Below, in pieces: positions 32,001 to 44,900 of a stretch of DNA of 64,000 bases. The stretch comes from Flaccisagitta enflata. Its lineage: Eukaryota > Chaetognatha > Sagittoidea > Aphragmophora. Every line of letters begins with the position of its first letter. Position 1 is the first letter of the stretch. The stretch lies in contig OZ231127.1 in NCBI GenBank assembly GCA_965153355.1, positions 29,822,001 through 29,886,000 on the forward strand, written 5' to 3'. The notes under the pieces are model-generated. The model worked only from the letters and a program-made list of their open reading frames with translations. It had not been told where the DNA came from and did no database searches. Position numbers and translations under genes: made by a program.

Positions 32001-35000
32001 TTGCTCAGAGGCGTATTCGATGAAGATATAACCCTAATGAAAAGATTAAGTTAGGGACTCCCAGGAGGGATATAGTATCATTTACAGCAATAGGCGGTAG
32101 TGCAAACTGACGATCGACATCTTCTTAATCGATCTATGCATTTGCTTTGGTCAGACTCTAAAAGATGTGCAACGGGTGACCTTTTTAATACAGGTACTAA
32201 CGTCATCTGTCCAGCTCGAGCGGGTTTTCTGCTGGGCGCGGCTCCGCTGCGGCTCCTGCAGCAGCTGAGGAATTCCGCAGCTGCGGTATTGGTCAGCGCG
32301 AGTTGCTGGCCGGCAGACACGCAGTTTAATTTGACTGCTCTGGACTGCTCTAGTATGGACTACTAAACTTCAATATCTCACGCAAAAACTCGACCAGATA
32401 CCATTGGTTAAAGAACATGGCTGAGGGATCTGTAAACAATGCTGGAATGCAAGATTGTGTATTGGAATGTTGCTGCTCTCATTATGGTTAAATGTTAGGA
32501 ATGACTGAGGATAGGATATAGTCAGGGAGCTTAATGTCAGAAACAAGGGTATAGGTCCAAAAATGGTATTAATTTCTGGAACCCCACTATTCTAACTTTT
32601 TTTCCACGCAGAACATAAATCTGGCCTCCATTTTGCTCTATTTTTAGGGCCCCCCTTTCAAAAATCCAATTTTGGCAATGAGGTAAAAACACCTTTTACG
32701 GCTAGTTCAGGTGTGTAATGGTCACAAAGGTGAGTTGTTGATTTTACCCTAACAAGAACTGACATAAATACAGGGTCTCTGAGAATTTTTTGGCTGTACC
32801 GCAATTGTAGAGGGCTAAATTGACCAAAATCAGCATTTTTGGCAAACTGGTCACAGTTATTCAGGATTTTTTGGTCAATCTTACACAATCCAGTCAGAAC
32901 TAAGACAAAAATACTTGTTGGGAGCGGTTGACGTATAAACTAAAGGGGTTTTCGCAATTGGAAAAATTATCGAGATATTATATAGGAAATATCTAGATAA
33001 AATCTTGATATTACGCCTAATGCCACAACCCCTCAGGGTCATAACAGGTCAAAAACAGGCCAAAAATGAGCCTAAATGGCTAAAATCGGCATTTTTGTCA
33101 AATTTTAGTTATTAAATTTTCTCAATCTCACTCATAGTATAATAAAAAAAAATATTTGGAATGTTCAACACAGATGCAGTGACTAGTAGTGAAAAAAATA
33201 AACTAAAATGGCCAAGATCAGCATTTTTGTCAATTTGATCACAGTTATTCAAATTTTTTTGGCCAATCCAACTACTTCCAGTCAAAACTAGGACAAAAAC
33301 ACTTGTTGGGAGCGTTTGCCAAATATTTTTGTCCTAGTTATCACTGGATTTAGTTAGGTTGGCCAAAAAATTTGAATAACTGTAACTAATTTGACAAAAA
33401 TGCTGATTTTGGTCACTGTAGCTCATTTTTGGCCTGTTTTTGACCTGTTATAACCCCAGCATCTGTGTCAAACTTTTCAATTATGTATATTTATCATAGT
33501 TCTGACTGGATTGAGTGAGATTGGCATGAGAATTCCAATTAACTATAGATTAAAGAACGTTGGTGCTAATTTTGGCCTGTTTTTGACCTGTTTTGGCCTT
33601 GGTGTAATAGTCAAACGCTCCCAACAAGTATTTTTGTCCTAGTTTTGACTGGATGTAGTTAGATTTGCCATAAAAATTTGAATAATGGTGATCAGTGTGA
33701 CAAAAATGCTGATTTTGGCCATTTTAGCCCATTTTTGGCCGTTTTTTTACCTATTACAGCCCCAGTATCTCAGTTGATTGTTCCAAATCAGTATATTTTT
33801 CATAGTTCTAATTGGATTGAGTGAGATTGTCAGGAAAATTCAAGATAACTATAAAATTTTAGGCAAAAATGCTAATTTTGGTTATTTTAGCCTATTTATG
33901 GCCTGTTTTTGACCAGTTACAGCTCCGGTGTCTGTGTTGAACATTCCAATTGAGTATATTTTTTGTAATTCTAATCATATTGAGCAAGATTGACAACATT
34001 TTGATTAACTAAGAAATTTTAGACACAAATGCCAATTTTGGCCATTTTGGGTCATTTGGCCTGTTTTTGACCTGTTTTTGACCTGTTTTGGCCCTTGTAA
34101 ATATGATAAACGCTCCCAACAAGTGTTTTTGTCTTAGTTCTGACTGGATTTAGCAAGATTGGCCAAGAAATCTTGAATAACTGTGATCAGTTTGCCAAAA
34201 ATGCTAATTTTAGTCAATTTAGCCCATTCTTGGCCTGTTTTTAGCTCTTTACAATTGCGGTACAGCCAAAAAATTCTCAAGAGACCCTGTATTTATGTCA
34301 GTTCTTGTTGGGGTAAAATCAACAACTCACCTTTGAGACCATAACACACCTGAACTAGCCAAAAAAAGCGTTTTTACCCCAAAAATTGCAAAAAAATGGA
34401 TTTTTGAAAGAGGGGGCCCTAAGAAAAAAGCAAAATGGAGGCCCGATTCGTGTTCATGTCAGAATAGTAAGGTTCCAGAGCTTAATACCATTTTTGGACC
34501 TACACTTCCTTAAGCTCCCTGACTAATAACTGATATGGTTAGGAAGGACTGAAATATGGTCGTTTTTGCGATTTTCGCCATACTTGCGTTTTTCGCATTT
34601 CTTGAATGCACTTGTAGTGATGTGATCAAGGGTTTCTGATGCGCAGAACTAAATCTCTTGATGTCCTTGCAAGTTTATAGGTTGTAGAAGCTATACCAGC
34701 TAGGATAACTGTTATAGGACAGGGGTAATTGAGATTAAGATAAGGTAGAAGTAGCTTACATTGACGTTTTTGCGATTTTTCGCATTTTTTCGGCTCCTTG
34801 GCGAGCGATCTATAAGAGGGCACCCGTTGCACATTTTTCAAAAAAATCATAAAACAACAATCATTTTGGTCCTAGAGGATGTCGATGGTCCCCAAAAAAT
34901 ACCACTTATGATAATTTTTTGAAGTAGCCTTCAGAACCAGCCTTTCTGGGAGGTCCTAATTAAGTGTGCTTAAAAGTGCGCCCATCATAATTACAGTTCG

Positions 35001-35568
35001 TAACAGCACTACACCATCAACAACAACAACATCACCAACAGCGCAACACCATCTTCGCCTTGTACCTTTGTTTTCCTCTCATCACCTTCCCCCTCCATCG
35101 GCCAATGCTCATTTTGAATGGGACCGAATTTGGAGAAGATTTTTTTGATGACGCCTTGAAGCTTCTCCAGTCTTTCGAGGCCGACCTGAGGGACGTTGTC
35201 AACCACGATGTAGGAGTCGATCCCAAACTCTTCCTTGGGCTTTTTCCTGTATATGTTATTGGGAGAGATTCTATTGTGAACGTATCTATGACGAGACGAG
35301 ACGAGACGAGACAAGGCCAGGGCGCCATGATAGAGTTTCATCAAAATTAATTAAAATCAATTATCAAAATAGATTATTAAAATGAATTGCATTTTAAACT
35401 CGACCCTCGCCTTTAAAAATCAGTCCTACTTCACCTTATTATATCCTCTAGAAGTTCCTCATCCGTGATGTCATCGATGAATCCTTCGGGGTCGCTGAAA
35501 TTAGGCTCTTCCTCCTCCTCTCGCTCCTCACCCGAATCATCTTCGTAATCATCGTGATTTTCCACCAT
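28094..35568 (-). CDS. EIF3B: Eukaryotic translation initiation factor 3 subunit B
   Basis: Scaffold subunit of eIF3, which loads the 40S ribosome. Twelve exons: 35435-35568, 35066-35246, 31804-32033, 31220-31456, 30753-30914, 30451-30577, 30005-30195, 29521-29704, 29256-29382, 28768-28983, 28430-28605, 28094-28216; 2088 nt, 695 aa, all in phase. The acidic N terminus ([10 protein letters not shown]) is shorter than in human, where the subunit is about 814 aa. The RRM includes [15 protein letters not shown] and [13 protein letters not shown]. The beta-propeller carries [74 protein letters not shown], and [17 protein letters not shown]. The C-terminal helix [18 protein letters not shown] and an acidic [17 protein letters not shown] end complete it. 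Intron 2 (about 3 kb) contains a large palindromic element; intron 4 and the preceding intron each hold a hairpin/GTCY repeat. Confidence 0.97.
29000..29058. repeat. (GA)n microsatellite
   Basis: About 60 bases of GA dinucleotide in an eIF3B intron, immediately upstream (on the gene strand) of the exon ending at 28983, forming a long pyrimidine tract before its acceptor. Confidence 0.95.
31076..31137 (+). repeat. Dispersed hairpin/GTCY repeat, copy 5
   Basis: The perfect palindrome AGTCGCGTGCACGCGACT is followed by CTACAACCCGC and a GTCTGTCGGTC tract. A tail with CCCTGCCCACCCGCACGCGA continues to about 31205 and matches sequence near copy 2. Confidence 0.8.
31656..31711 (+). repeat. Dispersed hairpin/GTCY repeat, copy 6
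   Basis: The perfect palindrome AGTCGCGTGCACGCGACT is followed by CTACACCCCGCTTT and (GTCC)n. This is the cleanest copy in the window. Confidence 0.8.
32521..34523. mobile_element. 2.0-kb palindromic element in eIF3B intron 2, ends GTCAGGGAGCTTAA
   Basis: The left arm (GTCAGGGAGCTTAA...) and right arm (...TTAAGCTCCCTGAC) are reverse complements over several hundred bases. They include the paired CTGACATAAATACAGGGTCTC segment and the TTGGGAGCG segment. The interior has several degenerate copies of a unit containing TTTTTGACCTGTT, AACGCTCCCAACAAG and GACAAAAATGCTGATTTTGG. TA on both sides may be a TA target duplication. No coding capacity was seen. Confidence 0.8.
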
Positions 35569-35926
35569 TTTTCGATTTTCTTTTTGTGTAAATTTTTTCC
35601 TTTATGATAATCTGTAGTTTTGTAAGTTCTTCAAAAAATATCCTTATCATTGAGCTGAAATTTATCTATCCCTAAAAATAAAAGATAAAGAGGTTCAATA
35701 ATGTGACAAAAAAAAGAGCAAGACGGCTTTTGAAAAAGTGCGGCTTTCAAATGCAATGAGTAAGTCAGGAGTACTGATAATTTGCTTCCACTATCACGGC
35801 TGAGGTCGCGGATAAAGTGAGCCCTTATAAAGTCTCACGTTGAAAGCAGTAACATTTCTTCAAATGGACGGCTCTTTTGTGAATACCCCGATGGCCGACT
35901 GGGAAAAATGAAACGATGATCATGCT
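35569..35926. other. Short intergenic gap between eIF3B and ARB2A
   Basis: Only 358 bases separate the eIF3B start codon from the ARB2A stop, so the eIF3B promoter, its 5' UTR and the ARB2A 3' UTR must share it or overlap. No TATA box, AATAAA or splice-leader acceptor was evident. Confidence 0.6.
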
Positions 35927-38900
35927 TCAATCTTCTTCCGATTGGAGTTTCTTCGCATCTAGGAACTTGAAAATTGAGTCAAAGGCAGACCAAGAGGTAC
36001 TTTCGTGACTGGTATGACCCGAAGAGACGCGAGGTATCGTTGAATGACTTTGCATGGGCACATCCACCTACCGATCAAATCCATGTTATAAGCGATTACC
36101 GAACGCGTCAAACAGGAACAGTGACAATGAACAAATAATGCGAGATGAAACAAAATGCGCAATGGATCAAGTTTACGGGCGGGATGATGGCATAACAAGC
36201 CAAACTGTATTTCTTTCTGTCTTTCTCTCTTTCTTTCTGTCTTTGTCTGTCTGTCTGTCTGTCTCAGTCAGTCAGTCAGTCAGTCAGTCAGTCTTTCAGT
36301 CTTTCAGTCTGTCAGTCTGTCAGACAGACAGACAGACAGACAGAGTGTCTGTCTGTCTTTCTTTCTGTCTTTCTTTCTGTCTTTCTTTCTTTGTCTTTCT
36401 TTGTCTTTCTTTCTGTCTTTTTTTCTTTCTGTCTTTCTGTCTTTTTTTCTTTCTGTCTTTCTGTCTTTTTTTCTTTCTGTTTCTTTGTCTTTTTTTCTTT
36501 CTGTTTCTTTGTCTTTTTTTCTGTCTGTCTGTCTGTCTGTCTGTCATTCAGTCTTTCTGTCTGTCTTTCTGTCTGTCTTTCTGTCTGTCTGTCTTTCTTT
36601 CTGTCTGTCTTTCTGTCTGTTTGTCTTTCTGTCTGTCTGTCTTTCTGTCTGTCTTTCTGTCTGTCTTTCTGTCTGTCTTTCTGTCTATCTGTCTTTCTGT
36701 CTTTCTTTCTCTGTCTTTCTGTCTTTCTTTCTTTGTCTTTCTTTCTTTCTGTCTTTCTTTCTGTCGTTCTTTCTTTCTTTCTGTCTTTCTTTCTGTCTTT
36801 GTCTGTCTGTTTTCTTTGTTTCTTCCTTTCCTTCCACTCTCAGGACGGCATCCCTCCCTCCCTTTCTTTTGTCCATCCTCCCGTGCGATATGTATAAGAA
36901 ACAATACAATATCCTTAAAAATTGCGTTTATCTTACACACCATACCAAATACTTTCCTGCTAAAATCACTAATGAATAATGTCCAAAATATAAAAAAAAC
37001 ACGGACGGACCGACCGACCTACCGAGCGACAGACAGAGTAAGGTGTGGTAGAGTCGCTCGTATGAACCTTACCGGTTTGTCGGAAGTGACCCAATTGATG
37101 GCATTTTCCTCGAACCAAGAGGAAAGTTTCTGATTGCGGCGAACAGTCTGATCTCCGTGGACGGAATCGGTAAAGGCGACAGCTTTGACCTTCGTACGCC
37201 AAAACGACGAAAACTCAGCTGCAATGTCCAACGTCACCACGCCACCGAAACTGAGAGTGAGAGGGAAATGAAAATCAGATCCAAACGGCAATTCAGCACC
37301 TCAAAGCAGGGGTGTGTTTAGTTCTATGTCCTTTGATTAATTCCCCCCCCCCCCCGCCTCTGATTTTCTTCCCCTTGACGCGACGCGTCGCGTTACAAAA
37401 TCTATGATTTTCTTCCCCATATAGTTTTCTTCCCCATATAGTTTTTACGGTTCAAATAATTATGTAAATTGTGTTTACCTAATCAGTTTTTATGATTTGG
37501 TACTGCCCAAAGTTTTATTTTCCATAAATTTTCTTTTTTTTCTTTTTTTTCCCCCTTAGATTTCCTTCCCCATCTCAAAACGATTTGATTAATTCCCCCC
37601 CCCCCCACACCGGCGGCGGGAATGTAGAACAATCAAACTATATATGTACAGGGCTGCTTCGAGGTAATCCGCTAACCCTACTTCCGGCTTGCCCTACTTC
37701 CAATTTTTCATCATCATGACTCACGAATAGAAAGAACAGAATCTGGTTTAGTAAGGTAACAAATCCCTAAAACGCGAGGCAATCTGCACTCATACCACCA
37801 AACCTATGCGCAACGACGAAGATGTTCTCCAAGTTTTCCCTTTCCATGACGACATTCTCAAATACGTAGCAACCGTGTTCCCTCGGGTTCCGACTGCCGC
37901 GAATAGGGGAAAGTCGCTTTTTACCGCGATCTCCTTTATCCCTTTCTTCTTCATCCTGATTTCCGCTTGTATTCAAAGTAGGGACGAGGGCCTCATTTTG
38001 ATTAGTGTTGAGAACAAGGATGGCCCAACCGCGGGATTGAGCCGCACGAATGAAAGGCAGTTGAGTTCCACTGTCCAGGCAATCGTTGATGATCAATCGA
38101 CGCGCCCATTGACCCGCGCGAACCTAAATAAGATCAGGCTTCTATTGATGGCGCCCTTTACAAAGAGGATGTTGGAATTCAAGTTTTTGTACCTTCAATT
38201 TACATGCAGATGAACCCCGCAATAACGGATACCGAGGGACCAACAATTATTCTGTTAGATCAAAGACAAGTTTCTGTCATGTTACCAATACATATAAGAA
38301 ATAAAACAAAATTATCTTTTTATCCCCTGTCTATTTTCCTTTCTGTTTCTGTCTATTTTCCTTTCTGTTTCTGTCTATTTTCCTTTCTGTTTCTGTCTAT
38401 TTTCGTTTCTGTTTCTGTCTATTTTCGTTTCTGTTTCTGTCTATTTTTCTTTCTCTTTCTGTCTATTTTCCTTTCTGTCTATTTTCGTTTCTGTTTCTGT
38501 CTATTTTCCTTTCTGTTTCTGTCTATTTTCCTTTTTGTTTCTGTCTACCTTTCTGTTTCTGTCTATTTTCCTTTCTGTTTCTGTCTATTTTCCTTTCTGT
38601 TTGTCTATTTTCCTTTCTGTTTCTGTCTATTTTTCTTTCTGTTTCTGTCCATTTTTCTTTCTGTTTCTGTCCATTTTTCTTTCTGTTTCTGTCTATCTTC
38701 CTTTCTGTTTCTGTCTATCTTCCTTTCTGTTTCTGTCTATTTTCCTTTCTGTTTCTGTCTATTTTCCTTTATTTCTGTCTATTTTCCTGTTTCTGTCTAT
38801 TTTTCTTTTTGTTTCTGTTTATTTTCCTTTCTGTTTCTGTTTATTTTCCTTTCTGTTTGTCTATTTTCCTTTCTGTTTCTGTCCATTTACCTTTCTGTTT

Positions 38901-41900
38901 CTGTCCATTTACCTTTCTGTTTCTGTCCATTTACCTTTCTGTTTCTGTCCATTTACCTTTGTTTCTGTCCATTTTCCTTTCTGTTTCTGTCCATTTTCCT
39001 TTCTGTTTCTGTCCATTTTCCTTTCTGTTTCTGTCCATTTTCCTTTCTGTTTCTGTCCATTTTCCTTTCTGTTTCTGTCTATTTTCCTTTCTGTTTCTGT
39101 CTTTTTTCCTTTCTGTTTCTGTCTTTTTTCCTTTCTGTTTCTGTCTTTTTTCCTTTCTGTTTCTGTCTATTTTCCTTTCTGTCTGTTTATTTTCCTTTCT
39201 GTTTGTCTATTTTCCTTTCTGTTTCTGTCCATTTTCTTTTCTGTTTCTGTCCATTTTCCTTTGTTTCTGTCCATTATTTTCACATACATATATGATGGCT
39301 ACATTCATGAAGGAAATGATCTGGGGGGGGAGGGGGAAGAAGCAGATTCTTGGTGAGAGGGACAGGGGAAGCAATTAGGCAAGGGGAAGGAAGGAAAATA
39401 GGAGAAAAAGAATATCAGATAAGAGGTAAGCAAACTGAAAGTGGAAAAAAAAGGAAGGAAAAGGGGGAAAAAGAAAAGGGGGAAAAAGAAAAGGGGGAAA
39501 AAGAAAAGGGGGAGAAAGGAAAGGGGGAGGGAAAAGAGAGGAAAGACAGAAACAGAGGAAAAAAGACAGAAACTGAAAGGAAAAAAGACAAACAGAAAGG
39601 AGAAAAGACAGAAACGGAAAGGAAAAAAGACAGAAACAGAAAAGAAAAAAGACAGAAACAGAAAGGAAAAAGGACAGAAACAGAAAGGAAAAAGGACAGA
39701 AACAGAAAGAAAGAAACAGAAACAGAAAAAAAAGACAGAAACAGAAGAAAAAAGGACAGAAAAAAGGAAAATGGACAGAAACAGAAAGGAAAATGGACAG
39801 AAACAGAAAGGAAAAAAGACAGAGAAAGAAAAAAGACAGACAGAAAAAGACAGAAACAGAAAGAAAAAAGACAGAACAGAAAAAGACAGAAACAGGAGAA
39901 AGAGGACAGAAACAGAAAGGAAAATGGACAGAAACAGAAAGGAAAATGGACAGAAACAGAAAGGAAAATGGACAGAAACAGAAAGGAAAAGACAAAATGA
40001 AAGGAAAATGGACAGAAACAGAAAGGAAAATGGACAGAAACAGAAAGGAAAATGGACAGAAACAGAAAGGAAAATGGACAGAAACAGAAAGGAAAATGGA
40101 CAGAAACAGAAAGGAAAAAAGACAGAAACAGAAAGGAAAAAAGACAGAAACAGAAAGGAAAATAGACAGAAACAGAAAGGAAAATAGACAGAAACAGAAA
40201 GGAAAATGGACAGAAACAAAGAAAAATGGACAGAAACAAAGAAAAATGGACAGAAACAAAGGAAAATGGACAGAAACAGAGAGGAAAATAGACAGAAAGA
40301 AAGGAAAATTGACAGAAACAAAGGAAAATGGACAGAAACAAATAAACCGTATTTTGATTTTCTTACCCATTTAAAGACCTTTTGATTACACTTCCACGCG
40401 TAATACAACGAAGATTGCAAAAACCGTAAAAACCGGTTAGCACCCCTACCAGAGATGCAGATTCTTGGTAGCAGAGTAGCAATGCTACGCGGCAGGCTAG
40501 GTCCAAGGTGCGGCAGGTGCGGCAGGAATAGAAAGGAGAAGCAATGAGGGAGGAAAAATAGGAGAAAAGATGGGAAGGAAACCGGGAAAAAAAGAAAACT
40601 GGAATTGAATCAAGTCAGGATAAGCAAAATGAAAGAAAGAGGGACAGAAATGAAGAGAAAATACTAAATTGAGAGATGGAAAACAGAACAAAAGAAAAGA
40701 TATACAATAGGTAAGAGCTTAGGCAGCTCTTTGGAACAAAATTCTGCTACGCGGCAGCTTGCGGAATCTGCATCTCTGACCCCTACCTACAGCTTAGGAC
40801 AAAGCTTCAACAGGGCCATATGGTGTATCATTCGGTAGCTTGTCACAGTACAATTTACGCCACCGGGGCAATTTTTTGATTTCACTCACGTTCTTGAGAA
40901 ATTCTACCCCGAACATTGGCGGGGGACACCCCCTTAAAAAGCCAAAAAATCCACTTTTGGGAGTGAATATCTCTTCAACGGAACCGAAATTCAAAATTCG
41001 CCTCGGTGGCGTAAATTGTATTGAGATCCTATTAAATGATACCACACATGACCATGTGGCTTCGGCGACATGAGCTGCAAGGGGGGGTGCTATACCTTTT
41101 TCGTAATCTTCACGTTGTATTCAACGTGCGTGTGTAATTGCTTACCGCCCCCCCCCCCCACTGGAAGAAAATGCAACTTCACATACCCAGCTCAATTTTG
41201 ATAAGCTTTAGACCTGTCTCGAAACTGCGTCGAAGTATGAGCCTACAGCGTGACTAGTATTTCGTTGTCATGAAAATTGAACATTCAAGCCCGGACGAGC
41301 AACAGATTTCTCACCACGCCATTGCCGTTGATCAAAAGGAGGAGGTTGGGGTTGGTTTGATAGTCACTCGAAGCAAAAACGAAACCGGAAGGCTCCCGTT
41401 CCCGCTTATCGATTGGAATTGTCACGCGCTGAAGACCGACTGATGTTTCCAATAAGTCGTACCTGGGGATAGGAAATCGGAGAACGAACAAGAAAATATA
41501 ATGAAATCGGTATGTCGGTAGAACACTTGGTACCAATAAAAAGTATTGCACATGGTAGCGCAATACCGAGGTATGGCAAAGCCCCCGCCCTCCTTGGTAG
41601 GGAGTAACTTTGACCTATCACAAAAGGGAAGTTCTTTAATCCGCTGTAATACTCCTGCTCGTTTCCAACTTCCTAGTATAAGAGCCGATTGTGTGCAATG
41701 CGCTGAGCTGTGGGATCAACTATAAAGACTCTCCTATAAATGACATTATTCAGTTTTACATTTGCTGTTGTCTGTCATTTGTATTTCATCGCTTATAAAT
41801 GAAGATGTAAGGGATGTCCTTAATCATGATATTTGTTGCCTCTTTATATCTTTAGTTCAAGACCTTACATTGTCCCCTGTGGCTTTTATGCCTGGATTTT

Positions 41901-44900
41901 ATACTAAGACTGTAAGATAGTTCTCTGGAATTGAGGCCCTTATGGTTACATCTTTCGTCCCGCGTGCTTACCTTCCACATTGTATTTCTTTGCATAGTGC
42001 CTAGCAGAGAATCGATCAATGAAGCCTACAAGCAATTAACTCTCAATAGATATCCAGCTACGTTAGGACTCAATCAAGCGATTGGGTTCAAGCCTACGTG
42101 GAAGAAGGTAAGGACCGCAAGATATAGGCCCTTACAACTGGTGCATCGTCATCTCTAGAACCGTTCCAGAGATCTACCAGTTCTCTCAGGTGGCTCTCAT
42201 ATCCTCTACTATTCTTATTTCTGAGGAACTCCTCTGGAATTTTGATTTCTCATGCAACAGCCCTTCTGCCTTGAATAGGCCAACTTGGTTGCAGATCCGG
42301 CTGCCAAGACAACGGTTTTCTTCCCCACTTCCAACAACTTCTCAGTCCCCTGTGGAATTGGAACTACTGTCTAGGACGTGTCCAGCATTTAGTGTGTGGT
42401 ATAAGGATTGTGGATCTTTCACAGTCCGTCAATAGGCTGGGTATACTGGGAAGATTCGTTCAACAATCCTTCCGCAAGTGCCGGCTCAGTTTCAACTTTC
42501 ACTTGTGACCCCTTTAACAAGCGTAGGAGGTAACCCCTCTTCGTGGCAGTGCGCGCAAGCCTCATTCAGCAAGTCTGTAAATGCTGGTGGAGTTTGATTG
42601 GCTAAAATCCTGATCAGGTATGTCTTTTCACTTCCAGTAGAGAACGAAGCCTGGATGCATCTCTCATGTGGTGGTCATTCCTTGGACCTGCTTACGGACC
42701 CGTGTTCAAGGCGTGCGCTGGGTTATGCCATAGGTTGGAGTTCCTACACAACCCTTTTTCTTCCATAACCGATGCTATGTGCCAAAGTGGGAGCCTTTAA
42801 CTTTTCCTCGTCCTCGCATATCAGCCACAGAGACCGCTCAACTCCATTTTACATCTAGAAGAATTAGCCTCCAAAAAGTTGTAAATACTTGTACAGCTTT
42901 TTTTTCTGTTTCCCCCCCCCCCCTGTAACATAGCCCTTGTCCTCCTCAACCATCACTGCCCATCACCTGCGTTTGAATAGAGTTACACTCTGTCCAATGC
43001 CCCCTCCTGTGACCCACTGATACAAAAACAACCAACAACTACAATAACCAATCAACAACCAACAACAACAAAAACAACAACTAACTCCAACAACCAACAA
43101 ATGCAAAAAACCAACTACTAACGCCAACAACAACCAACCACTAATCATCGTCAACAACCAACAGAGCACCAACCCAGTAGACACTGCTACAGCTGCCAGC
43201 ACTGGTTCAACTATGGCAACCAACGAGAGAGCAAGCTCCATCCCAGTGGACACTTTTCGCACAAGACTGGATGACTTGGACGAGTGGTTTGAAATCTTCG
43301 AAAACGCAGTAAAATTGGCGATGAACCCCTCCACCGATGAGAGAAAAGCCGAGTTAAGCAAAGCTTGGCTCCCCATCAAGCTTGACGCAGAAGCAAGAGC
43401 TGTCTTCAAGCAAATCCCCTCAACCCTCGACTACGCTCAAACCAAAGCTCAGCTCAAAGATCGCCTTGTTGATCCCAATGAGGTCTATAAATGGAAGGCC
43501 ATGAAGTCCCAAATCATCTGGGATGGAAAGGAAAGTTTCCAAGCCTTGGCTACTCGTGTCAAACGCGCAGTCGACAACTACGAGAAAGAGCTGGACGACA
43601 ACGGCAAGAAGTGGGCGTACTTCTTCAGATTTAGGGAGTCTCTTCCTGAAATCCCCCATCAGGACTACATCGATATGAGCCTGACAAAGAAAGATCGCAC
43701 CATCGAAAATGCCATGGAACTCGCCTCAAGAGTGAAAATGACCCAGAAAGACCAAGAGCCAGCAAAGGAGTCCAAACAGGTGGCCTTCACTGGCCTGGCC
43801 ATGGACGACGACCGCATTGGCGGTCTGGAACTTGCAGTTGCACAACTTGGAACTGAATTGAAAAACCTGCCCTTGAGGGACCGCCGCTATGATCAAGACC
43901 GCATCAGCAGCCGACACAACCAAAACTATGGAAGCAACAGGGATTACCACCGCCATCATGAGCAACCCCGTGACCCAAGCTTTGGTGGTGACAGAAACAA
44001 CCATCGCAACCCACCACTCAGTCATCGCAACCACTACGATGATCGCAACCGCTACGATGATCGCGACCGCTACGATGAACGCAGCCGCTACCCTGATCGC
44101 GACCGCTACCCTGATCGCGACCGCTACCCTGATCGCGACTGCTACCCTGATCGCGACCGTTTCCCTGATCGCGACCGTTTCCCTGATCGCAACCCCAACG
44201 ACGACCGCAACCCTAACGACGACCGCAACCGCTATGGTGATCGCAAGCCTTGTGACCAAAATGAACGGTATCAGAGCGGCAGGGACAATCGTAGGGACTA
44301 CGACAATGATCATGACAGAAATTATTGTGATCGCAACTTCGCCGATGAATACAGTGACAGTAGCGAAGAAGAGGACGCCAGGCTCAATGCCTGCCTGGAG
44401 CGACTCACCAAGAAGAAAGAAGCAAGGTTGGCTCGCCAAGGCCGACATCAATAAAGCTAGCTCTCAACTCGAAGGTTGGAATTGCAAAATTTGCTAATTT
44501 TGCATCCCCGCAGAAATTCTAGTAGACCAACCAACTCCTTCAGCTTTTTCTACTTTTCTTTCTTACATTGCTCCCCCCTTCGTTGATCATCATTGGTGGC
44601 TTGATATATCATTAACATTCATCGTACCCTCTGAAATATCTGCTCCTGCTGCGTTCAAATGACTGTTCTACAGTTGTTTGAGATATCACCGGTGCTTCGC
44701 TGGCGTATCATTTTTCTCACGTGGTACCCTGTAAATATGTTCATTATACCTAGTTGGCAACATCAAGATCTTACCCCCGGAACATCTTCAGACTAGCCCT
44801 TATGCATTTGGAGCTCAAATTGTCATCCAACGCGCGAAAAACAAAATTGACTTACCAATCTTTAGTAGGTCATTTCAAAAATGATCACACTCAAGTACTA

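Noticed and set aside
38204-40420. Phe/Ser/Val-rich and Lys/Glu/Arg-rich frames of 190-370 codons
   Set aside because: 22-bp minisatellite arrays in opposite orientations; all three frames are open and the region is an ARB2A intron.
43726-44451. 241-codon minus-strand hydrophobic frame opposite gag
   Set aside because: Shadow of the GAY-CGN repeats encoding the Arg/Asp tail; no family features.
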